Assembly (NCBI GenBank): GCA_946539475.1
Contig: CAMNHM010000002.1
Coordinates: 1-52,350, forward strand
Direction: 5' to 3'
Length of the DNA stretch: 52,350 bases
Source of the DNA: an uncultured Prevotellaceae bacterium
GTDB lineage: Bacteria; Bacteroidota; Bacteroidia; Bacteroidales; Bacteroidaceae
A program made the translations under genes and the position numbers. The notes below the pieces were generated by a model. It was not told the DNA's origin. It made no database searches and worked only from the letters and a program-made list of their open reading frames with translations. Below, one piece after another: positions 1 to 8,167 of the stretch (position 1 is the stretch's first letter; each line of letters starts with the position of its first letter).

Positions 1-533
1 AGGCTCTCGCCGATGGTGCACCACTGCATGGTGAAGTTATTGTTGTCGTAGAACGATGCCACCTCGTCGATGGACCATGAGAACGAGCAATGGTCGATGA
101 TGATACCCGTAAAATTACGGCACCAGGTGGCATCGGCTCCGTCGTTGACGTCCTTCTCCTGTCCGCGCCGCACGCGGATATAACGCATGACGATGTTGTT
201 TCCGTTGGGGCGGAGGGTATAGTAGCGGAGGGTGATGCCCGGTGCGGGTGCCGTCTGCCCGAGTATGGTGGTATTGGCACCGATGGTGACATCCTTGCTG
301 AGAGGGATGACACCACCGACATCGAAGACGACGATCTTTTTGTCGGTGCCACTGACGGCCTGACGGAAAGAGCCGGCGCCGGAGTCATTGAGATTGGTGA
401 CGTGGACCACCATGCCGCCACGTCCTCCCGTGACATAGCGTCCGTGGCCCTCGGCGCCAGGGAAGGCGGGGGCCTGTGCCATCATCGTCAGCGAGAGGAT
501 GGCTAGGATGAGTGTTGTGAGTTGTTTCTTCAT
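1..533 (-). CDS. Pectate lyase, PL1-like, 3' part missing
   Basis: Only the first 177 codons lie in the window and the gene runs off the left edge. It opens with a signal peptide (MKKQLTTLILAILSLTMMAQ) and then reads AFPGAEGHGRYVTGGRGG, the usual mature N-terminus of Bacteroidetes PL1-type pectate lyases. A right-handed parallel beta-helix follows, with the segment IIDHCSFSWSIDE, which in this family lies next to the calcium and substrate site. Family knowledge says such enzymes cleave polygalacturonan by beta-elimination, giving unsaturated oligogalacturonides. It lies 54 bases downstream of the GH28-GH105 fusion on the same strand, so the two are probably co-transcribed; the product suits the GH105 domain of the neighbour. 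The catalytic arginine region is outside the window, so activity cannot be judged. Confidence 0.85.
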   Translation of the reverse strand, partial: MKKQLTTLILAILSLTMMAQAPAFPGAEGHGRYVTGGRGGMVVHVTNLNDSGAGSFRQAVSGTDKKIVVFDVGGVIPLSKDVTIGANTTILGQTAPAPGITLRYYTLRPNGNNIVMRYIRVRRGQEKDVNDGADATWCRNFTGIIIDHCSFSWSIDEVASFYDNNNFTMQWCTIGES

Positions 534-553
534 TTTGATATTCTTTTTGGGGG

Positions 554-580
554 TGCGATGGCATCGCACCATACTGGACA
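554..580. repeat. Palindromic 27-base repeat, copy 1 (intergenic)
   Basis: The core GGTGCGATG-G-CATCGCACC at 552-570 is a perfect inverted repeat between the fusion gene and the pectate lyase gene. Bases 554-580 match bases 930-956, inside the fusion gene, at 25 of 27 positions. No T-run follows the hairpin on the minus strand, so it is not an ordinary intrinsic terminator. It may be a REP-like element or an mRNA stability or processing hairpin. Confidence 0.6.
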
Positions 581-587
581 TTTGGGG

Positions 588-3500
588 TTATTGCATTCGC
601 TGGAGGCCTTCCCATCGCACGTTCCACTTGCCGTCCTGCGGGAAGCCCGGATTGTTGGGGATGTCGCAGCCATCCCATCCCGCGCACATCATGGCGACGG
701 CTGTCAGCAATGCTCCGTTGCCCGGCAGGTAGATACGCAGGCGGTCGGCCGTCTGGAAGTTGTGTCCGTTCTTGAGGTAGGTATTCTTCTGAGTGTCGAT
801 GAGCAGCGCCTTGATGGCCGTCTCAGGCTGTCGCAGGCGGGCGGCAGCCATTGCCGTCATGCCATAGTCCCAGCCCCAGGTGGTCGGCCAGTTCCAGTGC
901 TCCATCACCCAGTCGAGGGTTTTCTTTGTTGCGATGGCATCGCAACATACTGAACAGGAGGGCAGCATGCCGAAGGGGCCCAGCACGGCGGGGTGGTCGC
1001 TGCGGCATTTTTCCTCGAAGGTCTCCGAAGCTAGCACGGGCTGTGCTCCTGATGCCACGGCGTCGAAGGGGTCGAAGCTCTTCAGGCCAGTGGTCTTCCC
1101 CTTGGGCTTGCCAGCGGTGTAGATGCCCTCGCTGTTCATCGGCAGCGGTGTGAGCCGACTGGCAATCTCGTCCCATTGGGCATTGCGCTGCTTCCCCTGC
1201 CGTTCCCGCCACGTGTTAGCCACGGTGAGGCCGTAGCGCCAGTAGGCCAGCTCGAAGGGATGATTATAGGAGAAGTCCTTCGACATCGACTCCTGCATGG
1301 CGGTGGCGCCCTGCAGGAAGTATTGCTTCGACGCCTTGTCGTAGCTGACGAAGTCGGCCATGAACTCAGCCGTCTCTTCCACCTGCTGCGCATAGCGCTT
1401 CAGCGTCTCCGCCGTGGGATTGGCCCTATAGAGGTCCTCTGCCATATAGATATAATGTGGCTGCTGCCAGATGAGGAACGAGCCGGTGTTCGACGGTGCC
1501 TCGCCCGCCCAGGGATCGGTCATTTTCATCCAGCGGATGCCCTTGAAACCCTGCCGCTGTGCAATCTTCCTGGCCTCGGGATAGGCAGTGCGGTTATACC
1601 AGTCGAGGACGTCGGCCACTGTCTGTGGGCGTCCCCAGAGTGCGAAGTCGACCATGTGCCACCACGTCATCTCCAGATGCGGCCGTCCGAACCAGGAGTT
1701 GTAGGTGAGTCCCGTCTCCTGCGGCGGCAGGCCGTTGGCACAGTTGACCTGAGTGAGATACTGCGAGAGCACTACACGCCGCTCGAGCTCCTTTGCTCGA
1801 GGGTCGGTGCACTCCGAGAAGTCGACGATGGCCCCCCGCTGCCACCAGCCATTCCAAGCCTTAAGGACCGCTTTCAGATCCTGGTCGAAAATGAAAAGTG
1901 GAGCAATCTGTCTGCTGCCGTCGGCCACTGCTGCCGGAAGCGAGGGAGTGTACCATGCCTTGAAAGCCAGCACATCGTCGGGTGTGGAAAGCTCGAAGTA
2001 GTGGCGTTCGCACTCCTGAAGCTGTGCCTCGCCCTCCCAGCTGAGCACCAGGTAGTAGCGCGTTGAGTCAAGGACATGCTCGATGACAGCCGCCTGGTCG
2101 CCGGCCCTGACGATGCGCGATGCGTGCCGCTCGGGCTTTGTCCAGTCAGCAGCAGCATCAGCGTGCTTGCCTGTGGGATAAGGGAAGCGGATGCTGACGC
2201 TGGCACGTCCGTCCTTCAGCATCGCCGACTTGATGCGATAGATAGCGACGTCGTTATCCTGTAAGGCGGCGGTAGTGACGTCGACAGGGCAGTCGCCGAC
2301 TGCGAAATGCGACTCTATCACGCCATCGTAGAGTTTCAGCTCCTGCCGTACATCCGTGAGATCGTCCAGCGCCACCTTCCTGCCGTCGGCATGCTTCATC
2401 TCCAAGCCGATAGCCCCGAGATTCAGCCGATGAGGATTGACGCGAAAGTACTCCGTGGCCTGCCTGTGGCGACCGTCTTCGGGTTTCTTATACTCGACGG
2501 CATATACCTCAGGGTGCCCGTGGCCCATGTCGTAAGCCTTCTGGCTCTCGGCAGGGGTCAGGGCGTCGGTGTTTTCGAACTTATGCCATCCCCAGGTGGA
2601 CATGGCTGTCAGAGGCACACCTGCCTCATACTCAAAAGGGAACGACTGCAGCCCGGTGACGTCGACCGTCGTTGCGAAGTGCCCGTTCCCCACGGTGAGC
2701 GATGCCAGCGCATCAGCCTTCGTGACAACGGGGTTGTTGCGCGACGTGACGGCCTGCCGATTGATGGGGCGCTCGATATTGTCGGTGTCATAGCCCATCA
2801 TCTCCATCTCCAGCGAAGCCCAGATGAACGGGCCGAGGCCCTTGGCATCGTTGTCGCGGATAGGCTCCGAGAGATAGTAGGCATATCCCCCGTCGCGCCG
2901 ACGGTTCTCATTGACCTTTCCCTTGGGGTTCACCTGCTTCATGGCAGCCATCACCTCTTCGGTGGCAGCAGGACCCAGTCCGGCCACCGAGCAGCAGTTG
3001 GTCAGCGAGATGGTCTTATCGGCATTCACACGGATAAACTTGTTGAGGATGCCCCGATAGGCACGGATGCCGGCATCACGGTATTTCGTACCGACATAGC
3101 CCTTACGGTAGGCCTTCAGCAGCGAGTAGGTGAACATGGCCGAGCAGGTGCTCTCGAGATAGTTGCCCTCGCGGCCCGGCGAGTCCATCACCTGATACCA
3201 GACGCCGCTCTGCTTGTCCTGCCATTTCAGGATGGCATCGAAATCCTTCACCAGCAGGTCGACGACCTCCTGCCGACGGGCATAGTCCTCGGGCAGCGCG
3301 TCGAGCACTTCAACGAGTGCCATCGTGTACCATCCCTGGGCACGTCCCCAGCAATGCTGGCTTAAGCCCGTCACGGGGTCGGCCCAGAAGGCCTTGCGCG
3401 TCTCGTCGTAGGCATGGCGGTTGAGCCCCGTCTTCGGGTCGAGGGTACGCTCATAGGTCACCTTCAGTTGGTCGACGGCATCGTCGTAGATATTTACGAT

Positions 3501-5450
3501 TTTCTTATTTTCGATTTTCGATTTCCCCTTCTCGGTGATGGGAGCTGTCATCACGCGGTAGGGCAGCCCCATGAAGATGCCGTCGAGCCACACCTGATAG
3601 GCGTAGATGGCCTTGTGCCAGTAGACGCGGTCGGCCTTCGTGCGCGGCTGATCCTGCAGCTGCTTCATCATCGTCTGCATGGCCAGCAGGTTCTTGGCCT
3701 CGGGCCACTGCTGATACATACGGGTAACGAAATGTCCGGTACGGATGTTGTCGAGGTTATAGTCGAGGATGTTATAGCCTCGGATGCCGCCCTCGGCATT
3801 GATCATCGTATCGGTATATTCCTGGCAGTACTTGCGGATGTCCTCGCCGCCATAGCGCAGGTAGGTGTCGAGCATGCCTTCGAGCTCGATGCCCATGACA
3901 TAGCTCCACTTTGGGCGCGACGAGAAGTCGAGGAGGTAGGAACGCGGCGTGCGCTTCATCTCGCTGTAGGTCATCCACTCGGAGTAGTGCTTGTAGGGCT
4001 TCTCCGTCAGGCAGAGCGAGCCGTTGACGAACAGCTGGTCGTAACGGATGTCGCGCGTCAGGCCAGTGACCTTGTTACCCTGTGCCACACCGTCGAAGCG
4101 ACAGTTCTTGATATTGATGTCGTAGACGTTACAGACAGTGTCGAGGGCAGTGACGAGCACGCCATATTTTGACTTCCCACAGGTCACATTCTCCACATTG
4201 ACGTTTCTGACCGTAGGATTGAAGCCCCGGCAGCAGATCTCGTTATGCTCGTAGTCGAGATTGATCTTGACGACCGCCTCGCCACACTGTCCGACCTTGA
4301 TGTCGCGCATGTTGATATTCTCGATGATGCCGCCGCGGCAGCTGTTCGTCTTGATACGCAACACGCGGTCGAGGTTTGGCGAGTCCATCACGCAGTCGTG
4401 GGCATAGACGTTCTGGCAGCCGCCAGAGATCTCCGACCCGATGACCACGCCGCCGTGTCCGTTCTTCATTTCGCAGTTGCGGATGATGATATTCTTTGAG
4501 GGCATGGCGCGCTCGCGTCCGTCGCGGTTACGTCCGCTCTTGATGGCGATGCAGTCGTCGCCGGTGTTGAAGTAGCAGTCCTCGATGAGCACGCGGTCGC
4601 ACGACTCAGGGTCGCAGCCGTCGCCGTTAGGCCCGTCGTTGTTGATACGCACGCGGCGCACGGTGATATCGGTCGACTTCAGCGGATGGATCACCCAGAA
4701 AGGCGATGCCAGCAGTGTGACATCCTCGATGAGGATGCGCTGGCACTGGTTGAAGCATACCAGCTGAGGGCGCATACCATCCTGCGGCCCGAAAGTGCGC
4801 TCCACGGTGGGGCGCCCCTGCTCGTCGCGCATAGGGATGCCGTCCTCGCCATTCTTCAGCAGACGTGCCCGTCCGCCAAGCTTCTGGCTGACGATGCCCT
4901 CCTTCCACCCGTAGTGGGCGGCGCCACACCAGGGCCACCACGTATCGCGGGAGCCGCCTCCGTCGATGGTGCCCTTGCCCGTCAAAGCGATATCGGCAGC
5001 CTGGAAGGCGTAGAGGCAGGGTGAGAGGTTATAGCAGTCGAGTCCCTCCCATGAAGTCTCGACGATGGGATAGAGGTCGGGCTCGAAGACAAACTGCAGC
5101 ACGGCGCCTTCCTGCACTTCGAGATTGACGCCGCTCTTCAGCTGCAGCGCGCCAGTGAGAAAGGTGGAGCCGGCAGGCACGACGACGCGTCCGCCACCCT
5201 TCTTCGAGCACTTGTCGATGGTTTTCTGAATGGCTTTCTGGTTGGCGGCTGCCAGCTGCTTCGCCGACAGTTTCTTGCCGGTAGCATTGTCGGGTACGGC
5301 ACCATACTTGGTGACGAGGAACACTTTCTCTCCAAGCCTCGGAGCTTGGATGCTCTGCTCTATCTGCTTGTACGTCGCCTCGTCCCAGCCTTGTGCCTGA
5401 AGGGTGAGCGCCGCCGTCAGCAATAGTAGCGTCTGAAGGAATTTTCTCAT
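588..5450 (-). CDS. Three-domain pectinase fusion: GH28 + GH105 + six-hairpin GH65-like domain
   Basis: This 1620-residue secreted protein begins with a signal peptide (residues 1-19). Residues about 40-470 are a GH28 polygalacturonase with all four family motifs: NGDGCDPESC near 275, GDDC at 297-300, NGHGG near 330 and RIKTN near 365. Residues about 490-895 resemble GH105 unsaturated galacturonyl/rhamnogalacturonyl hydrolases (WLDGIFMGLPY near 620, WGRAQGWY at 701-708). Residues about 905-1620 start with VGNGHFATTVDVTGLQSFP and contain WFGRPHLEMTWWH (1253-1265) and NWPTTWGWDYG (near 1520), typical of large six-hairpin glycosidases related to GH65/GH95; its substrate is unknown. Endo-cleavage of galacturonan followed by removal of unsaturated end groups is a logical pair; the third activity is inferred only. 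A strong promoter lies directly upstream. Two oddities are a 7-mer array in the GH105 part (3497-3525) and a palindromic repeat in the third domain (930-956). Confidence 0.9.
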   Translation of the reverse strand: MRKFLQTLLLLTAALTLQAQGWDEATYKQIEQSIQAPRLGEKVFLVTKYGAVPDNATGKKLSAKQLAAANQKAIQKTIDKCSKKGGGRVVVPAGSTFLTGALQLKSGVNLEVQEGAVLQFVFEPDLYPIVETSWEGLDCYNLSPCLYAFQAADIALTGKGTIDGGGSRDTWWPWCGAAHYGWKEGIVSQKLGGRARLLKNGEDGIPMRDEQGRPTVERTFGPQDGMRPQLVCFNQCQRILIEDVTLLASPFWVIHPLKSTDITVRRVRINNDGPNGDGCDPESCDRVLIEDCYFNTGDDCIAIKSGRNRDGRERAMPSKNIIIRNCEMKNGHGGVVIGSEISGGCQNVYAHDCVMDSPNLDRVLRIKTNSCRGGIIENINMRDIKVGQCGEAVVKINLDYEHNEICCRGFNPTVRNVNVENVTCGKSKYGVLVTALDTVCNVYDINIKNCRFDGVAQGNKVTGLTRDIRYDQLFVNGSLCLTEKPYKHYSEWMTYSEMKRTPRSYLLDFSSRPKWSYVMGIELEGMLDTYLRYGGEDIRKYCQEYTDTMINAEGGIRGYNILDYNLDNIRTGHFVTRMYQQWPEAKNLLAMQTMMKQLQDQPRTKADRVYWHKAIYAYQVWLDGIFMGLPYRVMTAPITEKGKSKIENKKIVNIYDDAVDQLKVTYERTLDPKTGLNRHAYDETRKAFWADPVTGLSQHCWGRAQGWYTMALVEVLDALPEDYARRQEVVDLLVKDFDAILKWQDKQSGVWYQVMDSPGREGNYLESTCSAMFTYSLLKAYRKGYVGTKYRDAGIRAYRGILNKFIRVNADKTISLTNCCSVAGLGPAATEEVMAAMKQVNPKGKVNENRRRDGGYAYYLSEPIRDNDAKGLGPFIWASLEMEMMGYDTDNIERPINRQAVTSRNNPVVTKADALASLTVGNGHFATTVDVTGLQSFPFEYEAGVPLTAMSTWGWHKFENTDALTPAESQKAYDMGHGHPEVYAVEYKKPEDGRHRQATEYFRVNPHRLNLGAIGLEMKHADGRKVALDDLTDVRQELKLYDGVIESHFAVGDCPVDVTTAALQDNDVAIYRIKSAMLKDGRASVSIRFPYPTGKHADAAADWTKPERHASRIVRAGDQAAVIEHVLDSTRYYLVLSWEGEAQLQECERHYFELSTPDDVLAFKAWYTPSLPAAVADGSRQIAPLFIFDQDLKAVLKAWNGWWQRGAIVDFSECTDPRAKELERRVVLSQYLTQVNCANGLPPQETGLTYNSWFGRPHLEMTWWHMVDFALWGRPQTVADVLDWYNRTAYPEARKIAQRQGFKGIRWMKMTDPWAGEAPSNTGSFLIWQQPHYIYMAEDLYRANPTAETLKRYAQQVEETAEFMADFVSYDKASKQYFLQGATAMQESMSKDFSYNHPFELAYWRYGLTVANTWRERQGKQRNAQWDEIASRLTPLPMNSEGIYTAGKPKGKTTGLKSFDPFDAVASGAQPVLASETFEEKCRSDHPAVLGPFGMLPSCSVCCDAIATKKTLDWVMEHWNWPTTWGWDYGMTAMAAARLRQPETAIKALLIDTQKNTYLKNGHNFQTADRLRIYLPGNGALLTAVAMMCAGWDGCDIPNNPGFPQDGKWNVRWEGLQRMQ
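930..956. repeat. Palindromic 27-base repeat, copy 2 (inside coding sequence)
   Basis: This is the second copy of the element at 554-580, differing at two positions. Its palindromic core is TTGCGATG-G-CATCGCAA at 929-945. It lies in frame within the third domain of the fusion protein and encodes about residues 1500-1508 (CSVCCDAIA). Confidence 0.6.
3497..3525. repeat. Heptamer-like array inside the GH105 domain
   Basis: Plus-strand units are CGATTTT, CTTATTTT (one base longer), CGATTTT and CGATTTC. In the coding strand they give the lysine-rich stretch KSKIENKKIV (near residue 645) between the GH105 motif WLDGIFMGLPY and the helix IYDDAVDQL. The A/T-rich unit stands out from the GC-rich surroundings. 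It belongs to the same class of 7-base arrays seen at several gene junctions of the window. Confidence 0.55.
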
Positions 5451-5480
5451 ATAAGTAGTCGTTGGTTAGTTAATTGTCTG

Positions 5481-5512
5481 CAAAGGTACGAAAAGAAGCG
5501 CGAAAAACCAAA
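5481..5512 (-). promoter_or_regulatory. Bacteroidetes-type promoter of the fusion gene
   Basis: On the minus strand TTTG (5512-5509) is followed after 20 bases by TACCTTTG (5488-5481), matching the Bacteroidetes -33/-7 consensus. The start codon at 5450 lies about 30 bases further on. Confidence 0.8.
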
Positions 5513-5585
5513 TAAAATCTGAGTTTTTCCGGACCTGGGCACATTACGCCGCGGTCCGATGGCACGAATACGACCTTCGTCGCCT

Positions 5586-6164
5586 CTATTTCCGGCCTAA
5601 ATTGCGATATTCGGCCACAGTGTATACATAGCGCGGCTCCTCGACGGAGGTATATCTCAGGCGGTTGCTGTCGATCACCTGCTTCATGTAGTTGCTGATG
5701 CCCGTGCCATAGAGTTTCAGCGTAGCCTCTTTCATCGTCCACAGGCGGATGAAGGCGCGGGCAGGATCGGGCGAAGACTCGATGCTGAGCACTTCAGCAT
5801 CGTTCATCGTATAGCGCACCAGGCTCTCCCGATACTCCCGGATGGACTCCACGTCGATGCCCACGGGCTCACTGCTCACCACACAGACAGCCGCCTCGCG
5901 GCAGTGGCTCAGGCTGAAGAAGACGTCGGGACGGCCGACGATCGAGGGCTTGCCGTGCTCGCCATATTCGAAGACGGGATTCTCGTCGTAGCCGTACAGT
6001 TCGCGCAGGCCGTCCTTCAGCAGCCGATAGGCAAGCACGGAGAGTCGCCGTCCCTGCTCGTGCCGGAACTTCAGAGCCTGCTCACGTCGCTGGGCGGATA
6101 TTTCGCTCAGAGCGGCCTCGAGGTCAAAGGACCAGATATCGTCGTTCACCCAAATCTTCGTCAT
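5586..6164 (-). CDS. 4'-phosphopantetheinyl transferase (Sfp type)
   Basis: The 192-residue product transfers the phosphopantetheine arm of coenzyme A to a serine of acyl or peptidyl carrier proteins in the cytoplasm. The family signatures are visible: FFSLSHC (83-88), GIDVE with the magnesium ligands D104 and E106, and the second signature WTMKEATLK with W142, K145 and E146. Length fits the shorter Sfp/AcpT-like members. The start is chosen because no other upstream Met fits and a -7 promoter element lies only eight bases in front of it. It is monocistronic, between the pectinase gene and the trp operon, so its carrier protein partner cannot be read from the context; it could serve fatty acid synthesis or a secondary metabolite. 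Confidence 0.85.
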   Translation of the reverse strand: MTKIWVNDDIWSFDLEAALSEISAQRREQALKFRHEQGRRLSVLAYRLLKDGLRELYGYDENPVFEYGEHGKPSIVGRPDVFFSLSHCREAAVCVVSSEPVGIDVESIREYRESLVRYTMNDAEVLSIESSPDPARAFIRLWTMKEATLKLYGTGISNYMKQVIDSNRLRYTSVEEPRYVYTVAEYRNLGRK

Positions 6165-6171
6165 CGGACTG

Positions 6172-6179
6172 CAAAGTTA
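6172..6179 (-). promoter_or_regulatory. -7 element directly in front of the PPTase start (near-leaderless)
   Basis: TAACTTTG on the minus strand ends eight bases before the ATG at 6164, so the predicted mRNA leader is only a few bases. No convincing TTTG lies about 20 bases upstream. The context GTAACTTTGCAGTC is identical to that at 28503-28516 in front of the thioesterase gene. Confidence 0.55.
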
Positions 6180-6280
6180 CGAAAAAAGCGCCATATCGCA
6201 CGCTCGCCCTTCAAAAAAAACGTTAACACAGTGCAATATAGCCCGCCACAATCAACCCTGTCATACTATCAAAACATCGG

Positions 6281-6434
6281 TTGTCAGCGGCCGCTGCCAT
6301 CATTGTCACCGCCCGCTGGCATCATTGGCAGCGGCCGCTGACAACGATGGCAGCGCTCGCTGACAACGCGAGAGCTGCCTTCTCTCTCCCTGAGAGCTGG
6401 CATCTTTCTCCCTCTAAGCAGGCACTTCTCTCCC
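6281..6434. repeat. Tandem array of seven imperfect 22-bp units
   Basis: Exactly seven consecutive 22-base units fill 6281-6302, 6303-6324, 6325-6346, 6347-6368, 6369-6390, 6391-6412 and 6413-6434. Units 1-4 follow a TTGnCAnCGnCCGCTGnCA pattern; units 5-7 share an AGCnGnC core and end in TCTCCC. Unit 1 (6281-6299) and unit 3 (6326-6344) form a perfect 19-base inverted repeat, each arm itself containing the palindrome CAGCGGCCGCTG. The array fills most of the 310-base gap between trpA and the PPTase gene, about 40 bases past the trpA stop, so the trp transcript may end here. Confidence 0.75.
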
Positions 6435-6474
6435 TCCGGACATATAGTACTCTGTTGCGGGAAGCGGTCGACGG

Positions 6475-7254
6475 CTATTCCGACAACGCCTGGAAGAGGC
6501 GGTCGAGGGCTTTGTCGGCATCGCCCTGCTCCTCGTCGAGCAGCGTGACGAACTTCGAGCCGATGATGGCTCCTGCAGCATTGGCCTGCGCGCTCTCGAG
6601 CGTCTGACGGTTGCTGATGCCGAAACCTATCATCCGCGGGTTGCGCAGTTGCAGCCGGTCGATACGCCGGAAGTACTCCTGCTTCTGTTCGTCGAAGCTC
6701 TTTTGGGCACCGGTGATGGCAGCGCTACTGACCATATAGACGAAGCCATCGGTATGCTCGTCGATGAAACGGATGCGCTCCTCGCTGGTCTCCGGCGTGA
6801 TGAGCATGCTCACGCGCAGGTCGTAGCGGTCGGCAGCCGGCTTCACCAAGTCGAGATAATCCTGGAAGGGCAGGTCGGGGATGATCATCCCACTGACGCC
6901 GCTCTCCACACACGACTGGCAGAAGCGCTCGATGCCATACTGGAGGATGGGGTTGAGGTAGCCCATGAGCACCAGCGGGATGGTTACCTGCTCCCTGATC
7001 TCCCTGAGCTGGGCGAAAAGGGTGTTGAGCGACATGCCGTTGCGCAGCGCCTTTGTGGCAGCATCCTGGATGACAGGTCCGTCGGCCATCGGATCGCTGA
7101 AAGGTATGCCTACCTCGATCATGTCGATGCCTCGCCGCTGCAGGGTGAGGATGACGTCGGCGGTGCCCCCTAGGGTTGGCGCCCCGGCGCAGAAATATAG
7201 GGAAAGAAGCTTGCGGTCGCCACGCTGGGCGAAGAGCTGGTTGATCTTGTTCAT
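6475..7254 (-). CDS. trpA: Tryptophan synthase alpha chain
   Basis: The alpha subunit splits indole-3-glycerol phosphate into indole and glyceraldehyde 3-phosphate and passes indole to TrpB. At 259 residues it has the usual TIM-barrel length. The catalytic residues are in place: E47 in EVGIPFSDP and D58 in PMADGP; phosphate-binding GFGISN is near residue 211. It is the last gene of the trp operon, 62 bases after trpF, and therefore far from its partner trpB, which is the first gene. A 22-bp repeat array follows downstream. Confidence 0.97.
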   Translation of the reverse strand: MNKINQLFAQRGDRKLLSLYFCAGAPTLGGTADVILTLQRRGIDMIEVGIPFSDPMADGPVIQDAATKALRNGMSLNTLFAQLREIREQVTIPLVLMGYLNPILQYGIERFCQSCVESGVSGMIIPDLPFQDYLDLVKPAADRYDLRVSMLITPETSEERIRFIDEHTDGFVYMVSSAAITGAQKSFDEQKQEYFRRIDRLQLRNPRMIGFGISNRQTLESAQANAAGAIIGSKFVTLLDEEQGDADKALDRLFQALSE

Positions 7255-7316
7255 GGTTTTTGTGGTGTTGATGGGGATGTATGGGATAAGGGGGGATATG
7301 TACGGACAATGAACGC

Positions 7317-8033
7317 CTAGCGAGGCATCTCTTCGCGACGGAGCCCGCCGGCAGAGCGCACCGCGGCGATGAAGCGCTCCAGCAGCGCCACATCCTTCAG
7401 GGCGGGAGCCGACTCAAAGCGCGAATTCAGGTCGATGCCCATCAGACGGGGATGTCGGAAGGCTGCCACACGCTCAGCATCGTCGGGGCCTATGCCGCCG
7501 CTGAGCATAAAGGGCCGGCGACCCTGATAGCCGTCGAGCAACCGCCAGTCGAACCTTCGGCCACTGCCTCCCATGCCAGGGCAGCTGGTGTCGAAGACGA
7601 AGGCATCGACACACTCCTCATAGTCCGCACAGCGACGGATGTCGTCGGCATTGCTCACGCTGATGGTCTTCCACACCTGCAGGCCAGGCCGCAGGTCGGG
7701 GTCGAGCGTCGCCCGAAGGTTACGGATGACCGTCGGCGACTCGTGCCCGTGCAGCTGGAGGACATCGAGCTGGAAGCCCACTGCCCGTGTGATGATGTTC
7801 TGGGGCATCTCGTCGACGAACACGCCCACCCTACCCAGCCGGCTACCTGTCGTACCGGCAGCGAGCGACGAGCGATCGGGAATGATGCCTGCCCGCGTGG
7901 GCACCATCGTCACGCAGCGTGGCGACTTGTCCCAGAAGATCATACCGATATAGTCCACTCCCAAGGCTGCCACCTGACGGATGTTCTCGTCATCGCGCAT
8001 GCCACAAACTTTTATTCTCAGTCCAGAGTCCAT
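7317..8033 (-). CDS. trpF: Phosphoribosylanthranilate isomerase
   Basis: TrpF converts N-(5'-phosphoribosyl)anthranilate to the carboxyphenylamino-deoxyribulose phosphate by an Amadori rearrangement. The N-terminal KVCGMRDDENIRQVAALGVDYIG carries the catalytic Cys, and an Asp in VFDTSCPGMGGSGRRFDWRLL provides the general acid. The 238 residues are slightly longer than usual because of insertions around residues 50-70. It is separate from trpC, unlike the fused enzyme of enteric bacteria. The gap to trpC (134 bases) contains an array of seven 9-mers. Confidence 0.95.
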   Translation of the reverse strand: MDSGLRIKVCGMRDDENIRQVAALGVDYIGMIFWDKSPRCVTMVPTRAGIIPDRSSLAAGTTGSRLGRVGVFVDEMPQNIITRAVGFQLDVLQLHGHESPTVIRNLRATLDPDLRPGLQVWKTISVSNADDIRRCADYEECVDAFVFDTSCPGMGGSGRRFDWRLLDGYQGRRPFMLSGGIGPDDAERVAAFRHPRLMGIDLNSRFESAPALKDVALLERFIAAVRSAGGLRREEMPR

Positions 8034-8100
8034 ATTCTCGCTTTCGTTATTTCTTTATTCAAGTTTGCATTCGCTCAGTTTGGGGAGTCAGGGGGGAGTC

Positions 8101-8163
8101 AACTCCTTTAATTTCCTTAACTCCTTTAACTCCCTTAACTCCATTAACTCCTTTAACTCCATA
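8101..8163. repeat. Array of seven 9-mers between trpC and trpF
   Basis: Seven consecutive nonamers follow the pattern AACTCCNTT on the plus strand (AACTCCTTT, AATTTCCTT, AACTCCTTT, AACTCCCTT, AACTCCATT, AACTCCTTT, AACTCCATA). The array starts four bases after the trpC stop codon (8168-8170, minus strand), so it is transcribed as an intercistronic spacer of the trp mRNA. Confidence 0.85.
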
Positions 8164-8167
8164 AAGT

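Noticed and set aside
552..570. Intrinsic terminator of the pectinase fusion gene
   Set aside because: The hairpin is followed by CCCAAAAAG on the coding strand, not by T residues.
6281..6434. CRISPR array
   Set aside because: The 22-base units are contiguous with no spacers and diverge from unit to unit; no cas gene is present.
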